DNA of 20,630 nt from a virus: IMG/VR virus record IMGVR_UViG_3300039055_000063, positions 1 to 20,630 of that record; one strand, 5' to 3'. Positions 1 through 5,623 of the stretch are shown here, piece by piece (position 1 is the stretch's first letter; every line of letters starts with the position of its first letter). The position numbers were made by a program, and so were the translations under genes. The notes beneath the pieces were generated by a model. That model made no database searches, had not been told where the DNA came from, and saw only the letters and a program-made list of their open reading frames with translations.

Positions 1-2
1 TG

Positions 3-74
3 GTAGATGTAAACGGTTCAATTTGGGTGCAAGGTAGTAGAGAAGAGTGTGAACTCTATCTGTATGGTGGCTAA
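3..74 (+). CDS. C-terminal end of a cassette-borne protein (partial)
   Basis: An open frame enters from the left edge and encodes 23 residues ending in a Glu/Cys/Leu/Tyr-rich tail (final residues LYLYGG) before a TAA stop. That TAA is part of the R'' core (TGGCTAAC) of the first attC-like site, the same arrangement seen for three other genes in this array. Too little is visible to assign a function. It is most likely the last part of a gene carried by the cassette upstream of the window. Confidence 0.45.
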   Translation, partial: VDVNGSIWVQGSREECELYLYGG

Positions 75-203
75 CGGTTCGCAGCTAACCGAAGTTGGCG
101 ATTACGAAGCACAAACTTTCAAATTTAAACAAATGTATAATCGAAGCACAACAGTTCATTTCAGCACTACACCGCCAATTTTGGTTAGGTGCTGTTATAA
201 GCC
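68..203 (+). repeat. attC-like site 1
   Basis: R'' is TGGCTAAC at 68-75 and R' is GTTATAAGCC at 194-203. L'' at 85-100 (CTAACCGAAGTTGGCG) pairs with L' at 173-188 (CGCCAATTTTGGTTAG) over 16 positions. The only two deviations are G-T wobbles. The spacer is 9 nt on the R'' side and 5 nt on the R' side. The variable terminal structure (101-172) is about 72 nt, so the whole site is about 136 bp, within the range of long integron attC sites. R'' supplies the stop codon of the upstream partial gene. Confidence 0.8.
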
Positions 204-228
204 GTTTTTCTTCACAAATTAGTAACAA

Positions 229-555
229 ATGGAGTTACGAATTGAACATATTTTCAGAGAAGAAATGGAAGGAGATACATCTTTTCAAGAAAAAGAAAGC
301 GGATTAAATTTGCTTTTCGGAACTAACAAATATTCCAAAGTAGAAATGAGAGAAACTTGGAATAGAGGAATTAAACACGGAATTGAAATAGGGTTGCGAA
401 GAGCAAGTTTAGAAGGACAAATGATTGAACTTAATCACAATACTCCCGAAGGAAAACATAAGGAGTTTCTTGAAAAGTTTTATCAATTGGCTGATGAATA
501 CAAATGTGCTATTCAATATCATCCCGAAGTTGGAATGATTGTAGTCGCTCGTTAA
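229..555 (+). CDS. Hypothetical protein of cassette A (108 aa)
   Basis: This is the only complete gene of cassette A (195-748). The ATG at 229 lies 33 nt after the 5' core and follows an A-rich leader (TTAGTAACAAATG), like other starts in this genome. The product is mostly hydrophilic and probably helical, rich in Glu, Lys and Arg, with no signal peptide, membrane segment or Cys/His metal cluster. It ends in a short hydrophobic run (VGMIVVAR). I do not recognise the family. The stop lies 4 nt before the R'' core of attC site 2. An overlapping frame (part of an open stretch 95-307 with a TTG start) is considered a shadow. Confidence 0.6.
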   Translation: MELRIEHIFREEMEGDTSFQEKESGLNLLFGTNKYSKVEMRETWNRGIKHGIEIGLRRASLEGQMIELNHNTPEGKHKEFLEKFYQLADEYKCAIQYHPEVGMIVVAR

Positions 556-558
556 AAT

Positions 559-755
559 GGCTTATAACGGAATACGTGTATGCGTAGGGCGTATTATTAA
601 TGATAAACTTTAATAAAAAAAATGACAGTAGAAGAATATTTTGAAGAATGGTGGACACCAAAAGAACTACCTGAACAAGGATTTAATAAAACGGCTATGT
701 TAGACTTTGCCGAAATGTACCACAAACAAGCCTTACACATACACGATGTTGTAGG
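559..755 (+). repeat. attC-like site 2, with a gene start inside its variable region
   Basis: R'' is GGCTTATAAC at 559-568 and R' is GTTGTAGG at 748-755. L'' CGTGTATGCGTA (575-586) pairs with L' TACACATACACG (734-745). The pairing is 11 of 12 with one G-T wobble. The spacers are 6 and 2 nt. The variable region (587-733) is about 147 nt and contains the ATG at 622 of the next open frame. The total of about 197 bp exceeds the usual 57-141 bp of attC sites. Confidence 0.72.
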
Positions 756-849
756 GCGAAGCGAACAGTTGCATTGCCCGCATTGTGGTCAATTAGAGCC
801 GTGTGCTGGTAATTCACCTGAAACTTGCTACCATCCGAAAGTTTGTTAG
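622..849 (+). CDS. Hybrid cassette ORF: N-terminal module of cassette A, zinc-site module of cassette B (75 aa)
   Basis: The ATG at 622 lies inside the variable region of attC site 2. The frame runs through L' and the R' core, so residues 1-42 belong to cassette A. Residue 43 is the Val encoded by the core GTT (748-750), and residues 44-75 belong to cassette B. The N-module (acidic, aromatic, with AEMYHKQALHIHD near its end) looks like a small helical domain. The C-module holds a CPHCG knuckle followed by three more cysteines, suggesting zinc binding. The stop TAG falls 12 nt before the next R''. Whether the fusion is expressed is unknown. An excised cassette B circle would instead join this C-module to the N-module at 924-1062, also in frame. 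Confidence 0.5.
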   Translation: MTVEEYFEEWWTPKELPEQGFNKTAMLDFAEMYHKQALHIHDVVGRSEQLHCPHCGQLEPCAGNSPETCYHPKVC

Positions 850-860
850 CAAGGCAATTG

Positions 861-1068
861 CCTACAACGGCTAAGGGTATGAAATCGGTTTTTTACGGAT
901 AGATAACACTAAAATTTAAACAAATGAATTTAAAGAACACAATAATTAAGCATTACAAAAACTTCTTTGATTTACACGCCAAAGGAATAGCATTAGATGA
1001 AGATGACCACTTAAACATTGATTGGGCAGAGGACTTAGTAAAAAACTGTTTTATACCCAATGTTATGC
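861..1068 (+). repeat. attC-like site 3, with a gene start inside its variable region
   Basis: R'' is CCTACAAC at 861-868 and R' is GTTATGC at 1062-1068. L'' GGGTATGA (875-882) pairs with L' TTATACCC (1051-1058), with one G-T wobble, and the pairing can extend two bases inward. The spacers are 6 and 3 nt. The variable region is 168 nt and holds the ATG at 924. The arms are nearly the same as in site 4: the left side shares TAAGGGTATGA-type sequence and the right side shares TTATACCCAATGTTA. Confidence 0.7.
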
Positions 1069-1241
1069 AATGGGTGGCGGTTAAAGAGCAACAACCTTCG
1101 GATGAAACAAAACAGTATTTAGTGCTTAGAGATGGAAATGTGGAATTTGACACTTGGTATCACAGAGATGGTAAAAGTTATTGGTATAACTATTTAGGAA
1201 TTACACATTGGGCAGAAATACCTAAGCCACCTTGTGCATAA
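924..1241 (+). CDS. Hybrid cassette ORF with C-terminal DUF551-like module (105 aa)
   Basis: The ATG at 924 sits in the variable region of attC site 3 after a leader (AAATTTAAACAAATG) that also occurs near 121-135. Residues 1-46 come from cassette B and end ...NCFIPN. Val47 is the core GTT at 1062-1064. Residues 48-105 come from cassette C and begin MQWVAVKEQQPSDE. The C-module has the layout of DUF551 proteins, which are small phage and prophage proteins starting W-[IV]-x-V and ending THW-x-x-x-P-x-PP; here the end reads ITHWAEIPKPPCA. The function of DUF551 is unknown. The DUF551 part starts exactly at the cassette boundary, at an in-frame ATG. The TAA stop is supplied by the R'' core of site 4. 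Confidence 0.6.
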   Translation: MNLKNTIIKHYKNFFDLHAKGIALDEDDHLNIDWAEDLVKNCFIPNVMQWVAVKEQQPSDETKQYLVLRDGNVEFDTWYHRDGKSYWYNYLGITHWAEIPKPPCA

Positions 1242-1449
1242 CGGTAAAGGGTATGATGTTGGTTTTTATTTTTGGGGAATTATAAACAAATATTAGATAT
1301 GAAAAATACACACGAAGAAGCCTTAGAATATGTATCAAGGCTAGAAATAGTAGAGAAAAAATGGAATAAAGCGGAGATAGCAACTGCAATGATGAGTTAT
1401 GCAGAAAAAGTAAAAAATAAAAACTGCATTATACCCAATGTTAGCCACA
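1236..1449 (+). repeat. attC-like site 4, with a gene start inside its variable region
   Basis: R'' is GCATAAC at 1236-1242 and R' is GTTAGCCACA at 1440-1449. L'' GGGTATGATG (1249-1258) pairs with L' CATTATACCC (1427-1436) in 9 of 10 positions, the exception being a G-T wobble. The spacers are 6 (GGTAAA) and 3 (AAT) nt. The variable region is about 168 nt and holds the ATG at 1299. The arms closely resemble site 3. Confidence 0.72.
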
Positions 1450-1604
1450 GTGCTTTTCGCAATATTGCTGAAGAGTTTAGAGGTTGGCAAAGACAATGGG
1501 ACTTATTTGATAAGCAAGAAATTAAAACCAAACCACCGCACTTAGATGAATTTATAAAAAACTTAGAACAGAAATACGTGGCAGGATTTAAGCATTGTGG
1601 CTAA
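1299..1604 (+). CDS. Hybrid cassette ORF: N-module of cassette C, C-module of cassette D (101 aa)
   Basis: The ATG at 1299 is preferred over an upstream TTG at 1272 in the same frame. Residues 1-47 come from cassette C and end ...KNKNCIIPN. Val48 is the core GTT at 1440-1442. The remainder comes from cassette D and begins SHSAFRNIAEEFRGW. The joint resembles the preceding gene (NCFIPNV against NCIIPNV) because the L' arm is translated in the same phase in both. The protein is charged, probably helical, and of unknown function. Its TAA stop is inside the R'' core TGTGGCTAAC of site 5. The N-module might instead belong with the DUF551 module at 1065-1241 in the excised cassette C circle. Confidence 0.55.
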   Translation: MKNTHEEALEYVSRLEIVEKKWNKAEIATAMMSYAEKVKNKNCIIPNVSHSAFRNIAEEFRGWQRQWDLFDKQEIKTKPPHLDEFIKNLEQKYVAGFKHCG

Positions 1605-1667
1605 CGGACGTGGCTATTATTAAGCGATAGCGACCCGATAGGGTTAATTATAGCCTGTGTTAGTTGC
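1596..1667 (+). repeat. attC-like site 5, canonical short form
   Basis: R'' is TGTGGCTAAC at 1596-1605 and R' is GTTAGTTGC at 1659-1667. L'' GGCTATTATTAA (1612-1623) pairs with L' TTAATTATAGCC (1644-1655) in 11 of 12 positions. The spacers are 6 (GGACGT) and 3 (TGT) nt and the loop is 20 nt. At 72 bp this site has standard attC size and layout, and it anchors the interpretation of the longer sites. Confidence 0.85.
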
Positions 1668-1697
1668 TTTTCTTTTTGCGGAATTAAAGGATAAATA

Positions 1698-2267
1698 ATG
1701 AAAGTAAAAGATTTTGAAATAAGAGAAATTGATTACCAAACGTGTTTGAGCTTTTGTAAAATTTGGCATTACTCTAAAGGTTGCCCTGCGGGTAAGGCAT
1801 ATTGGGGGCTTTTTAATGGCTTTGATATGATAGGCGTAATTTGTTACGGAGAACCTGCGATGAGACACCAAAAAGGATGTTACGGGGCAGACATAGAACT
1901 AAGACGACTGTGTTGTATCGATGACACACCCAAAAACACAGAAAGCTACTTTATAGGTAATACGCTAAAAGCCATTAAAAAGATGGGGTATAAATGTTGC
2001 ATAAGCCTTGCAGACCCCGAACACGGACACGAAGGCACAATATACAAAGCAAGCAACTTTACCTACGCGGGTAGGGAGCGGGGTGGAGGTAGTAGGGAGA
2101 TTATAATTGATGGGGAGAAAATGCACAGTAGGACAGCTTATGCCAAATTTGGAGCAAGTGGATACGCTAAATTGCAAGAGATGTTCCCTGATAAAAAAGT
2201 AATAGTTAGAAACAAGGAGCGAAAACATGTTTACTTGTATCCACTTAGCAAAAATAATTGCAACTAA
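1698..2267 (+). CDS. Mom-like DNA modification protein (GNAT-fold), cassette E
   Basis: This 189-residue protein resembles the phage Mu Mom family, which modifies adenine in DNA (in Mu, to N6-carbamoylmethyladenine) and so blocks restriction enzymes. Family-like features are an early HYSKGCPAGKAYWG segment (His24, Tyr25), a strand LFNGFDMIGVICYGEPA (39-54), an IELRRL core (66-71), and the block SLADPEHGHEGTIYKASNF (103-121) followed by TYAG. The length is a little under Mu Mom. The gene is the sole content of cassette E, bounded by matched cores GTTAGTTGC and GCAACTAAC. Its TAA stop lies in the R'' core of site 6. The start follows AAGGATAAATA, with the stop-start motif TAATG. The role as anti-restriction modification is inferred from the family. 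Confidence 0.75.
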   Translation: MKVKDFEIREIDYQTCLSFCKIWHYSKGCPAGKAYWGLFNGFDMIGVICYGEPAMRHQKGCYGADIELRRLCCIDDTPKNTESYFIGNTLKAIKKMGYKCCISLADPEHGHEGTIYKASNFTYAGRERGGGSREIIIDGEKMHSRTAYAKFGASGYAKLQEMFPDKKVIVRNKERKHVYLYPLSKNNCN

Positions 2268-2315
2268 CACAAAGCTAAGTTTTCGTGCGAAGTATAAAAT
2301 TTAGCGACTGTTAAG
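2260..2315 (+). repeat. attC-like site 6, canonical short form, last of the array
   Basis: R'' is GCAACTAAC at 2260-2268 and R' is GTTAAG at 2310-2315. L'' GCTAAGTTTT (2274-2283) pairs with L' AAAATTTAGC (2296-2305) in 9 of 10 positions, with a G-T wobble. The spacers are 5 and 4 nt and the loop is 12 nt. No further attC-like site was found downstream, so position 2310 marks the right end of the array. The phage promoter begins 23 nt later. Confidence 0.8.
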
Positions 2316-2337
2316 AATCGTTACGAAGGAATGATGA

Positions 2338-2369
2338 TTTGGAAATTACAATTTTAATCCATATATTTG
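2338..2369 (+). promoter_or_regulatory. Bacteroidetes-type promoter
   Basis: A -33 box TTTG at 2338-2341, a 20-nt spacer and a -7 box TATATTTG at 2362-2369 match the Bacteroidetes consensus. It reads into the ATG at 2388 and lies just outside the cassette array, so it probably starts the recombination/SSB operon. Confidence 0.75.
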
Positions 2370-2387
2370 CAATTCAAATATAATTCA

Positions 2388-2744
2388 ATGAAAGCCAAAA
2401 AGATTAACATGCCACAAGAGATAGCCGATAAAATCGGTGTCAATCTCGATGTTATCAACGAAAAACTACAAGCCCTTGTTGATAAGAAAAAAGACCTCCC
2501 TATTGAGGAAGTAATCAAAAACACAGACCCAGTTAAGGATTACGAGAATTTCACCCGTGAAGAATGCCTCGCCCTGTTCATAGATGCTTCTTCCGAAGCA
2601 GGGTTCTATCAATTTAAGTTAGATATGCTTATGAAAGCAGGGGCTATTGATATGGAGAGATTCCATGAAGTTATGGGTCGTTCCATATCAGATGACGAAG
2701 GGGAGATTGGTGACATGCTTGGATTCCCAAAGGATTTTCTGTAA
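2388..2744 (+). CDS. Hypothetical protein, first gene of the recombination operon (118 aa)
   Basis: The start is placed at ATG 2388 rather than an upstream TTG at 2367, because the TTG lies inside the -7 promoter box. The protein is acidic and helical, beginning with a Lys-rich MKAKKINMPQEIADKIG segment and ending ISDDEGEIGDMLGFPKDFL. It has no membrane segment, signal peptide or metal motif. I do not recognise the family. Its position directly before ERF and the exonuclease suggests a role in early DNA metabolism, but this is only context. Confidence 0.75.
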   Translation: MKAKKINMPQEIADKIGVNLDVINEKLQALVDKKKDLPIEEVIKNTDPVKDYENFTREECLALFIDASSEAGFYQFKLDMLMKAGAIDMERFHEVMGRSISDDEGEIGDMLGFPKDFL

Positions 2745-2762
2745 TCTATAAAACGCAAATAT

Positions 2763-3431
2763 ATGAATGCACAAGAGAAGTTGGCTGCGATTCAACAGGA
2801 GTTAAAAGCACCTAAGAACCAGTACAATAAATTTGGTAAATATTATTACCGTTCAGCCGAGGATATCCTTGAGGCTGTAAAACCCTATGAGAAGAAACAC
2901 AAGGTGACGTTTCGTATTACCGAAGAAATCATTTCCATCGACAATTTGGACAACCCTTTGGTTTACATCAAGTCGATAGCCACAATGACCGACCATGAGT
3001 CAGGTCAGGTGATTGGTTCAGCAGGAACAGCAATCATTGACTTTGAGGCTAAAGGAATGCAGATGCCACAACGTACAGGTGCAGCAAGTAGCTACGCCAA
3101 GAAGTATGCGTTGGGTAACCTGTTGCTCTTGGATGACACCAAGGATTCCGATGCAATCAACGAACACGGAAAAGGGTTACAGAAAGCACCCGCAACACCA
3201 CCCGCACCGAAAGACACACCTAAACCTCAGCCTTCTGCAGTCAAATCTGCCGTAAAACCTACACTCAAAGCTATGAGCAAAGAGGAAAAGACTTCTTTTC
3301 TTAAAGGAATAGGTGAGGGTAAATTCAGCTTAGTTGAAAAACATTTGTCCAAGTACAAAAGTGACGCAAACAAAAAGGCTGTGGTAGCAGCATTAGATAA
3401 CGCAAAAAAGGGCGGGTCAAGCAAGTCATAA
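2763..3431 (+). CDS. ERF-family single-strand annealing protein
   Basis: The 222-residue product carries the ERF core in its first half: NKFGKYYYRSAEDILEAVKP near residue 20, a central strand region, and the signature GAASSYAKKYALGNLLLLDD, followed by DSDA. ERF proteins anneal complementary single strands in phage recombination and genome circularisation. After the core comes a Pro/Lys/Ala-rich linker (KAPATPPAPKDTPKPQP) and a basic C-terminal tail ending in Lys-Gly-Gly-Ser, possibly for DNA or SSB contacts. It is followed after 9 nt by a RecE-like exonuclease, the usual annealase/exonuclease pair. Confidence 0.9.
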   Translation: MNAQEKLAAIQQELKAPKNQYNKFGKYYYRSAEDILEAVKPYEKKHKVTFRITEEIISIDNLDNPLVYIKSIATMTDHESGQVIGSAGTAIIDFEAKGMQMPQRTGAASSYAKKYALGNLLLLDDTKDSDAINEHGKGLQKAPATPPAPKDTPKPQPSAVKSAVKPTLKAMSKEEKTSFLKGIGEGKFSLVEKHLSKYKSDANKKAVVAALDNAKKGGSSKS

Positions 3432-3440
3432 AACTTATAG

Positions 3441-4214
3441 ATGGATTATAACATAGAAGAAATAGTAGAACAGTTACGAGACGATAATAATTACTACGGG
3501 GAACTTGGTCGTAGGTTTCTATCTGCTTCCGATATCAAGACGTTGCACAACAACCCCCTTGATTATGGTGCTGTAGCTGAGGAAGACAAATCTTATTTCT
3601 TGAAAGGGGACTACTTCCATAAGCGTGTGTTGCAACCTGAGTTGGTCAAGAGTATACCAGTTGTGGATGCCAGTACTCGTGGTACTAAAATCTATAAGGA
3701 GTTTGTTGAAGAACACACTCTTGAGGGTATGCCGAAGCCGATGTTTCTTTTAAAGAAAGAAGTAGACGAACTTGAGGCGTTGGCTTGGAAGATTGAACAG
3801 AACGAGGAATTTACCTTTGCCCTGCAAGCTGACGTGCAACCTAATGAGATTGAAGAACCTATGGTGGGTCAGATATTCGGTTACTGGTTCAAAGGTAAAG
3901 CCGACAGGATTAACCGACATAGGGGATTCATAGCTGATATCAAGACCACACGGTCACTATCGTCATTTGTTTCCCAATTTGAAAAAATGGGCTATCATGC
4001 TCAGGCTTACATATATCAAAAGCTGTTTGGTCTACCAATGCGCTTTTATGTAGTGTCCAAGGAGGATGGTAAACTAGGCGTATATGATGTTAGCAAGGAA
4101 ACTCTGGAACGAGCAGAAGACTACATCAAGTGGGCTTTGGAAAAGATGGAAATGTACTACGGTGAGAATCCTACAGAGGATATCGGACAGTATTACGAAT
4201 ATCAATTACTATGA
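3441..4214 (+). CDS. PD-(D/E)XK exonuclease, RecE/exonuclease VIII-like
   Basis: This 257-residue protein has the RecB/RecE-type nuclease pattern: a GDYFH motif (His60) after LSASDIKTLHNNP, then the core KADRI (Asp155) and IADIKTTRS (Asp166, Lys168), then a helix with QAYIYQKL. The likely role is 5'-3' resection of double-stranded DNA to make substrate for the ERF annealase encoded just upstream. The gene ends in ATGA, overlapping the start of the next small gene. The family is well supported by motif order, but the exact activity has not been shown for this protein. Confidence 0.87.
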   Translation: MDYNIEEIVEQLRDDNNYYGELGRRFLSASDIKTLHNNPLDYGAVAEEDKSYFLKGDYFHKRVLQPELVKSIPVVDASTRGTKIYKEFVEEHTLEGMPKPMFLLKKEVDELEALAWKIEQNEEFTFALQADVQPNEIEEPMVGQIFGYWFKGKADRINRHRGFIADIKTTRSLSSFVSQFEKMGYHAQAYIYQKLFGLPMRFYVVSKEDGKLGVYDVSKETLERAEDYIKWALEKMEMYYGENPTEDIGQYYEYQLL

Positions 4215-4378
4215 CACTACAAGACATTATCCCAACTAGAGAAGTATCAGAAATGACTGGTTTGTACTCGCATGCTAGTAATGGAATGGTTGCATATCGT
4301 GCATACTACATCAATGACAAAGCGGGTATAGCCACGTGGAAGAAACGTAATGTACCAAAGTGGTACGTGCTGCCGTAA
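4211..4378 (+). CDS. Small hypothetical protein, possible HTH (55 aa)
   Basis: The ATG overlaps the stop of the exonuclease gene (ATGA), suggesting translational coupling. The product begins MTLQDIIPTREVSEMTG, which looks like the first helices of an excisionase/MerR-like helix-turn-helix, and ends in a basic aromatic segment WKKRNVPKWYVLP. It could be a small DNA-binding accessory of the recombination operon. The HTH reading is weak because the second half does not give a clear recognition helix. Confidence 0.55.
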   Translation: MTLQDIIPTREVSEMTGLYSHASNGMVAYRAYYINDKAGIATWKKRNVPKWYVLP

Positions 4379-4441
4379 TGGTAGGGTTGTAATTAATTTA
4401 TACTAAAAAAGTTACAATCAAGTGATAACTAAAACGTTCTT

Positions 4442-4999
4442 ATGAAAAAGTGTTTGGTAATCTGCATGGTATTGTTTACCTTTGCAGTCCGAGGGAGTGA
4501 GTACGAGGAAATTGTTGAAGTACTCAAGTACGTTGAAACAGCAAATCAACCTCATTTAATCGGAGACAACGGAGCAAGTTGGGGAGTATTACAAATCCAA
4601 AAAAGCTGCGTTGATGACGTAAACAGGTACTTCGGTACTAATTATACCCACAATGACATGTTCAATGTGGCATGTGCCGAAGAAGTAGCAATACTGTATA
4701 TGCAGATGGGTGCTGAGTTGTACGAGAAACGTACAGGTCGTAAAGCAACAGAGGAAGTACTTGTGAGGAATCACAATGGTGGTATCTACCGTGGGTATAG
4801 AATCAATGCAACCCGAAAGTACTATCGTAAGTATCTAAAGTGGAAATCAATAATTAAATCAAATTCAAATGGGTCTATTCAAAACAACATTGACAAAGAA
4901 AGCAAACACAATCCAGTCGCTACAAGCCAAGAGCGAGTCGGCTTTGAGTGTTTTCCGTTCAACGGTCGTGAATTTAGCCTCTATCAATCAAGAGATTGA
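4442..4999 (+). CDS. Secreted lysozyme/transglycosylase-like protein
   Basis: The N-terminus MKKCLVICMVLFTFAVRGS is a plausible signal peptide. Residues 28-53 contain a lysozyme-fold pattern with a candidate catalytic Glu32 (YVETAN) and the segment GDNGASWGVLQIQ, comparable to the GA-x-GL-x-QI motif of lytic transglycosylases. A later RNHNGG and a Tyr/Lys-rich helix complete the domain by about residue 140. The likely role is peptidoglycan cleavage in the periplasm during lysis or entry. The final 43 residues are read across the first 131 nt of the next gene in another frame, look low-complexity and are probably not part of the domain. Its location among replication genes rather than lysis genes is unusual. 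Confidence 0.72.
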   Translation: MKKCLVICMVLFTFAVRGSEYEEIVEVLKYVETANQPHLIGDNGASWGVLQIQKSCVDDVNRYFGTNYTHNDMFNVACAEEVAILYMQMGAELYEKRTGRKATEEVLVRNHNGGIYRGYRINATRKYYRKYLKWKSIIKSNSNGSIQNNIDKESKHNPVATSQERVGFECFPFNGREFSLYQSRD

Positions 5000-5132
5000 A
5001 ACGGAGGCACAGAACCGAAGGAACACAATCGAAACCCTTTACCAAGAGGTGGGTGTTCTTGAGACACAACAACAAGAGAACTCCAAGTTTATCAACAAGA
5101 TAAATGAGTTCTTGGGTGTAACTAAAAAGTAA
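4869..5132 (+). CDS. Small coiled-coil protein (87 aa)
   Basis: The ATG at 4869 follows an A-rich leader (AATCAAATTCAAATG) typical of this genome. The protein is almost entirely helical with heptad-like hydrophobic spacing through residues 15-80 (INQEIETEAQNRRNTIETL and on). There is no signal peptide or membrane segment. The function is unknown; similar short coiled-coil proteins occur near SSB-type genes in Bacteroidetes phages. It overlaps the end of the lysozyme-like gene by 131 nt in another frame. It is separated by 16 nt from the SSB-like gene. Confidence 0.7.
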   Translation: MGLFKTTLTKKANTIQSLQAKSESALSVFRSTVVNLASINQEIETEAQNRRNTIETLYQEVGVLETQQQENSKFINKINEFLGVTKK

Positions 5133-5148
5133 TCTTAATTATTTATCT

Positions 5149-5514
5149 ATGAGTGAATTGAAAGTGAGAGGCACAATAACCTCAATTCTCGATGTTCAGA
5201 CTGGTACTTCTAAGTCTGGAAACGAGTGGGCAAAGATTGGCTTTGTCATTAACACGGGCGGAGACTACCCGAAAGACGTAGCTTTCACCATCTTTGGTGT
5301 TGAAAAAGTGGACAAGTTCCTGCAGTACAACAAGGAGGGTGACGAAGTTGAAGTCTCGTTCGACCCATCAAGCCGAGAGCATGAAGGAAGGTACTATACC
5401 GACCTCAACGCTTGGAAGGTTTGGGGTCTCAACAGAGCGCAGGATGCTAATGCAGCACCCGAAGCAGTAGAAGTGCTAGAAGCGGAGGACGAAGACGATG
5501 ACCTTCCGTTCTAA
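5149..5514 (+). CDS. Single-stranded DNA-binding protein, DUF3127-like
   Basis: This 121-residue protein looks like an OB-fold: alternating strands KVRGTITSILDVQTGTS, NEWAKIGFVI, DVAFTIFGVEKVDKF, EVEVSFDPSSREHEGRYY and DLNAWKVWGL. It ends in a flexible acidic tail finishing DEDDDLPF. Acidic tips ending in a hydrophobic residue recruit replication and repair partners in SSB proteins. The layout matches DUF3127, a Bacteroidetes OB-fold family. It closes the recombination operon just before a strong terminator, consistent with service to both recombination and replication. Confidence 0.82.
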   Translation: MSELKVRGTITSILDVQTGTSKSGNEWAKIGFVINTGGDYPKDVAFTIFGVEKVDKFLQYNKEGDEVEVSFDPSSREHEGRYYTDLNAWKVWGLNRAQDANAAPEAVEVLEAEDEDDDLPF

Positions 5515-5520
5515 AAATCA

Positions 5521-5547
5521 AGACCCCCTTAATTGGGGGTTTCTTTT
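5521..5547 (+). terminator. Rho-independent terminator
   Basis: ACCCCC at 5523-5528 and GGGGGT at 5535-5540 form a 6-bp stem around TTAATT, followed by TTCTTTT. It closes the ERF-exonuclease-SSB operon. Confidence 0.85.
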
Positions 5548-5623
5548 CGAGTCTAATTTTTAATCAAAGACAGTAGGTGCTAAGAGCTTAATATCCTACG
5601 CATTTCATCCCTTATGGGGGGTT

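Larger units (their letters stand above)
68..2315 (+). mobile_element. Integron-type gene cassette array (five complete cassettes, no integrase in window)
   Basis: Six attC-like sites in the same orientation bound five complete cassettes. With the cut placed between G and TT of each R' core, these are A 195-748, B 749-1062, C 1063-1440, D 1441-1659 and E 1660-2310. For every cassette the 5' core equals the reverse complement of its own 3' R'' core: A GTTATAAGCC/GGCTTATAAC, B GTTGTAGG/CCTACAAC, C GTTATGC/GCATAAC, D GTTAGCCACA/TGTGGCTAAC, E GTTAGTTGC/GCAACTAAC. This is the expected result of integrating circular cassettes and is hard to get by chance five times. R''-to-L'' spacers are 9, 6, 6, 6, 6 and 5 nt and L'-to-R' spacers 5, 2, 3, 3, 3 and 4 nt. 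That asymmetry is typical of attC. All cassette genes read rightward. No integrase or attI is visible, so within this window it is an integrase-less array. The array probably continues to the left. Confidence 0.85.

Noticed and set aside
133-222. 29-codon ATG frame in the variable region of attC site 1
   Set aside because: It is short, has an unconvincing product, and reads the core GTT out of phase, unlike the three in-phase joints downstream.
95-307. Open frame with TTG start across attC site 1 and into cassette A
   Set aside because: It uses a TTG inside the L'' arm, overlaps the better ATG-started gene at 229-555, and its composition looks incidental. The in-phase GTT at 194-196 is noted but could be chance.
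2310-2400. A further cassette starting at the last R' core (GTTAAG)
   Set aside because: No R'' core matching CTTAAC with attC arms was found downstream. The occurrences of CTTAAC I saw lie inside clear coding regions.
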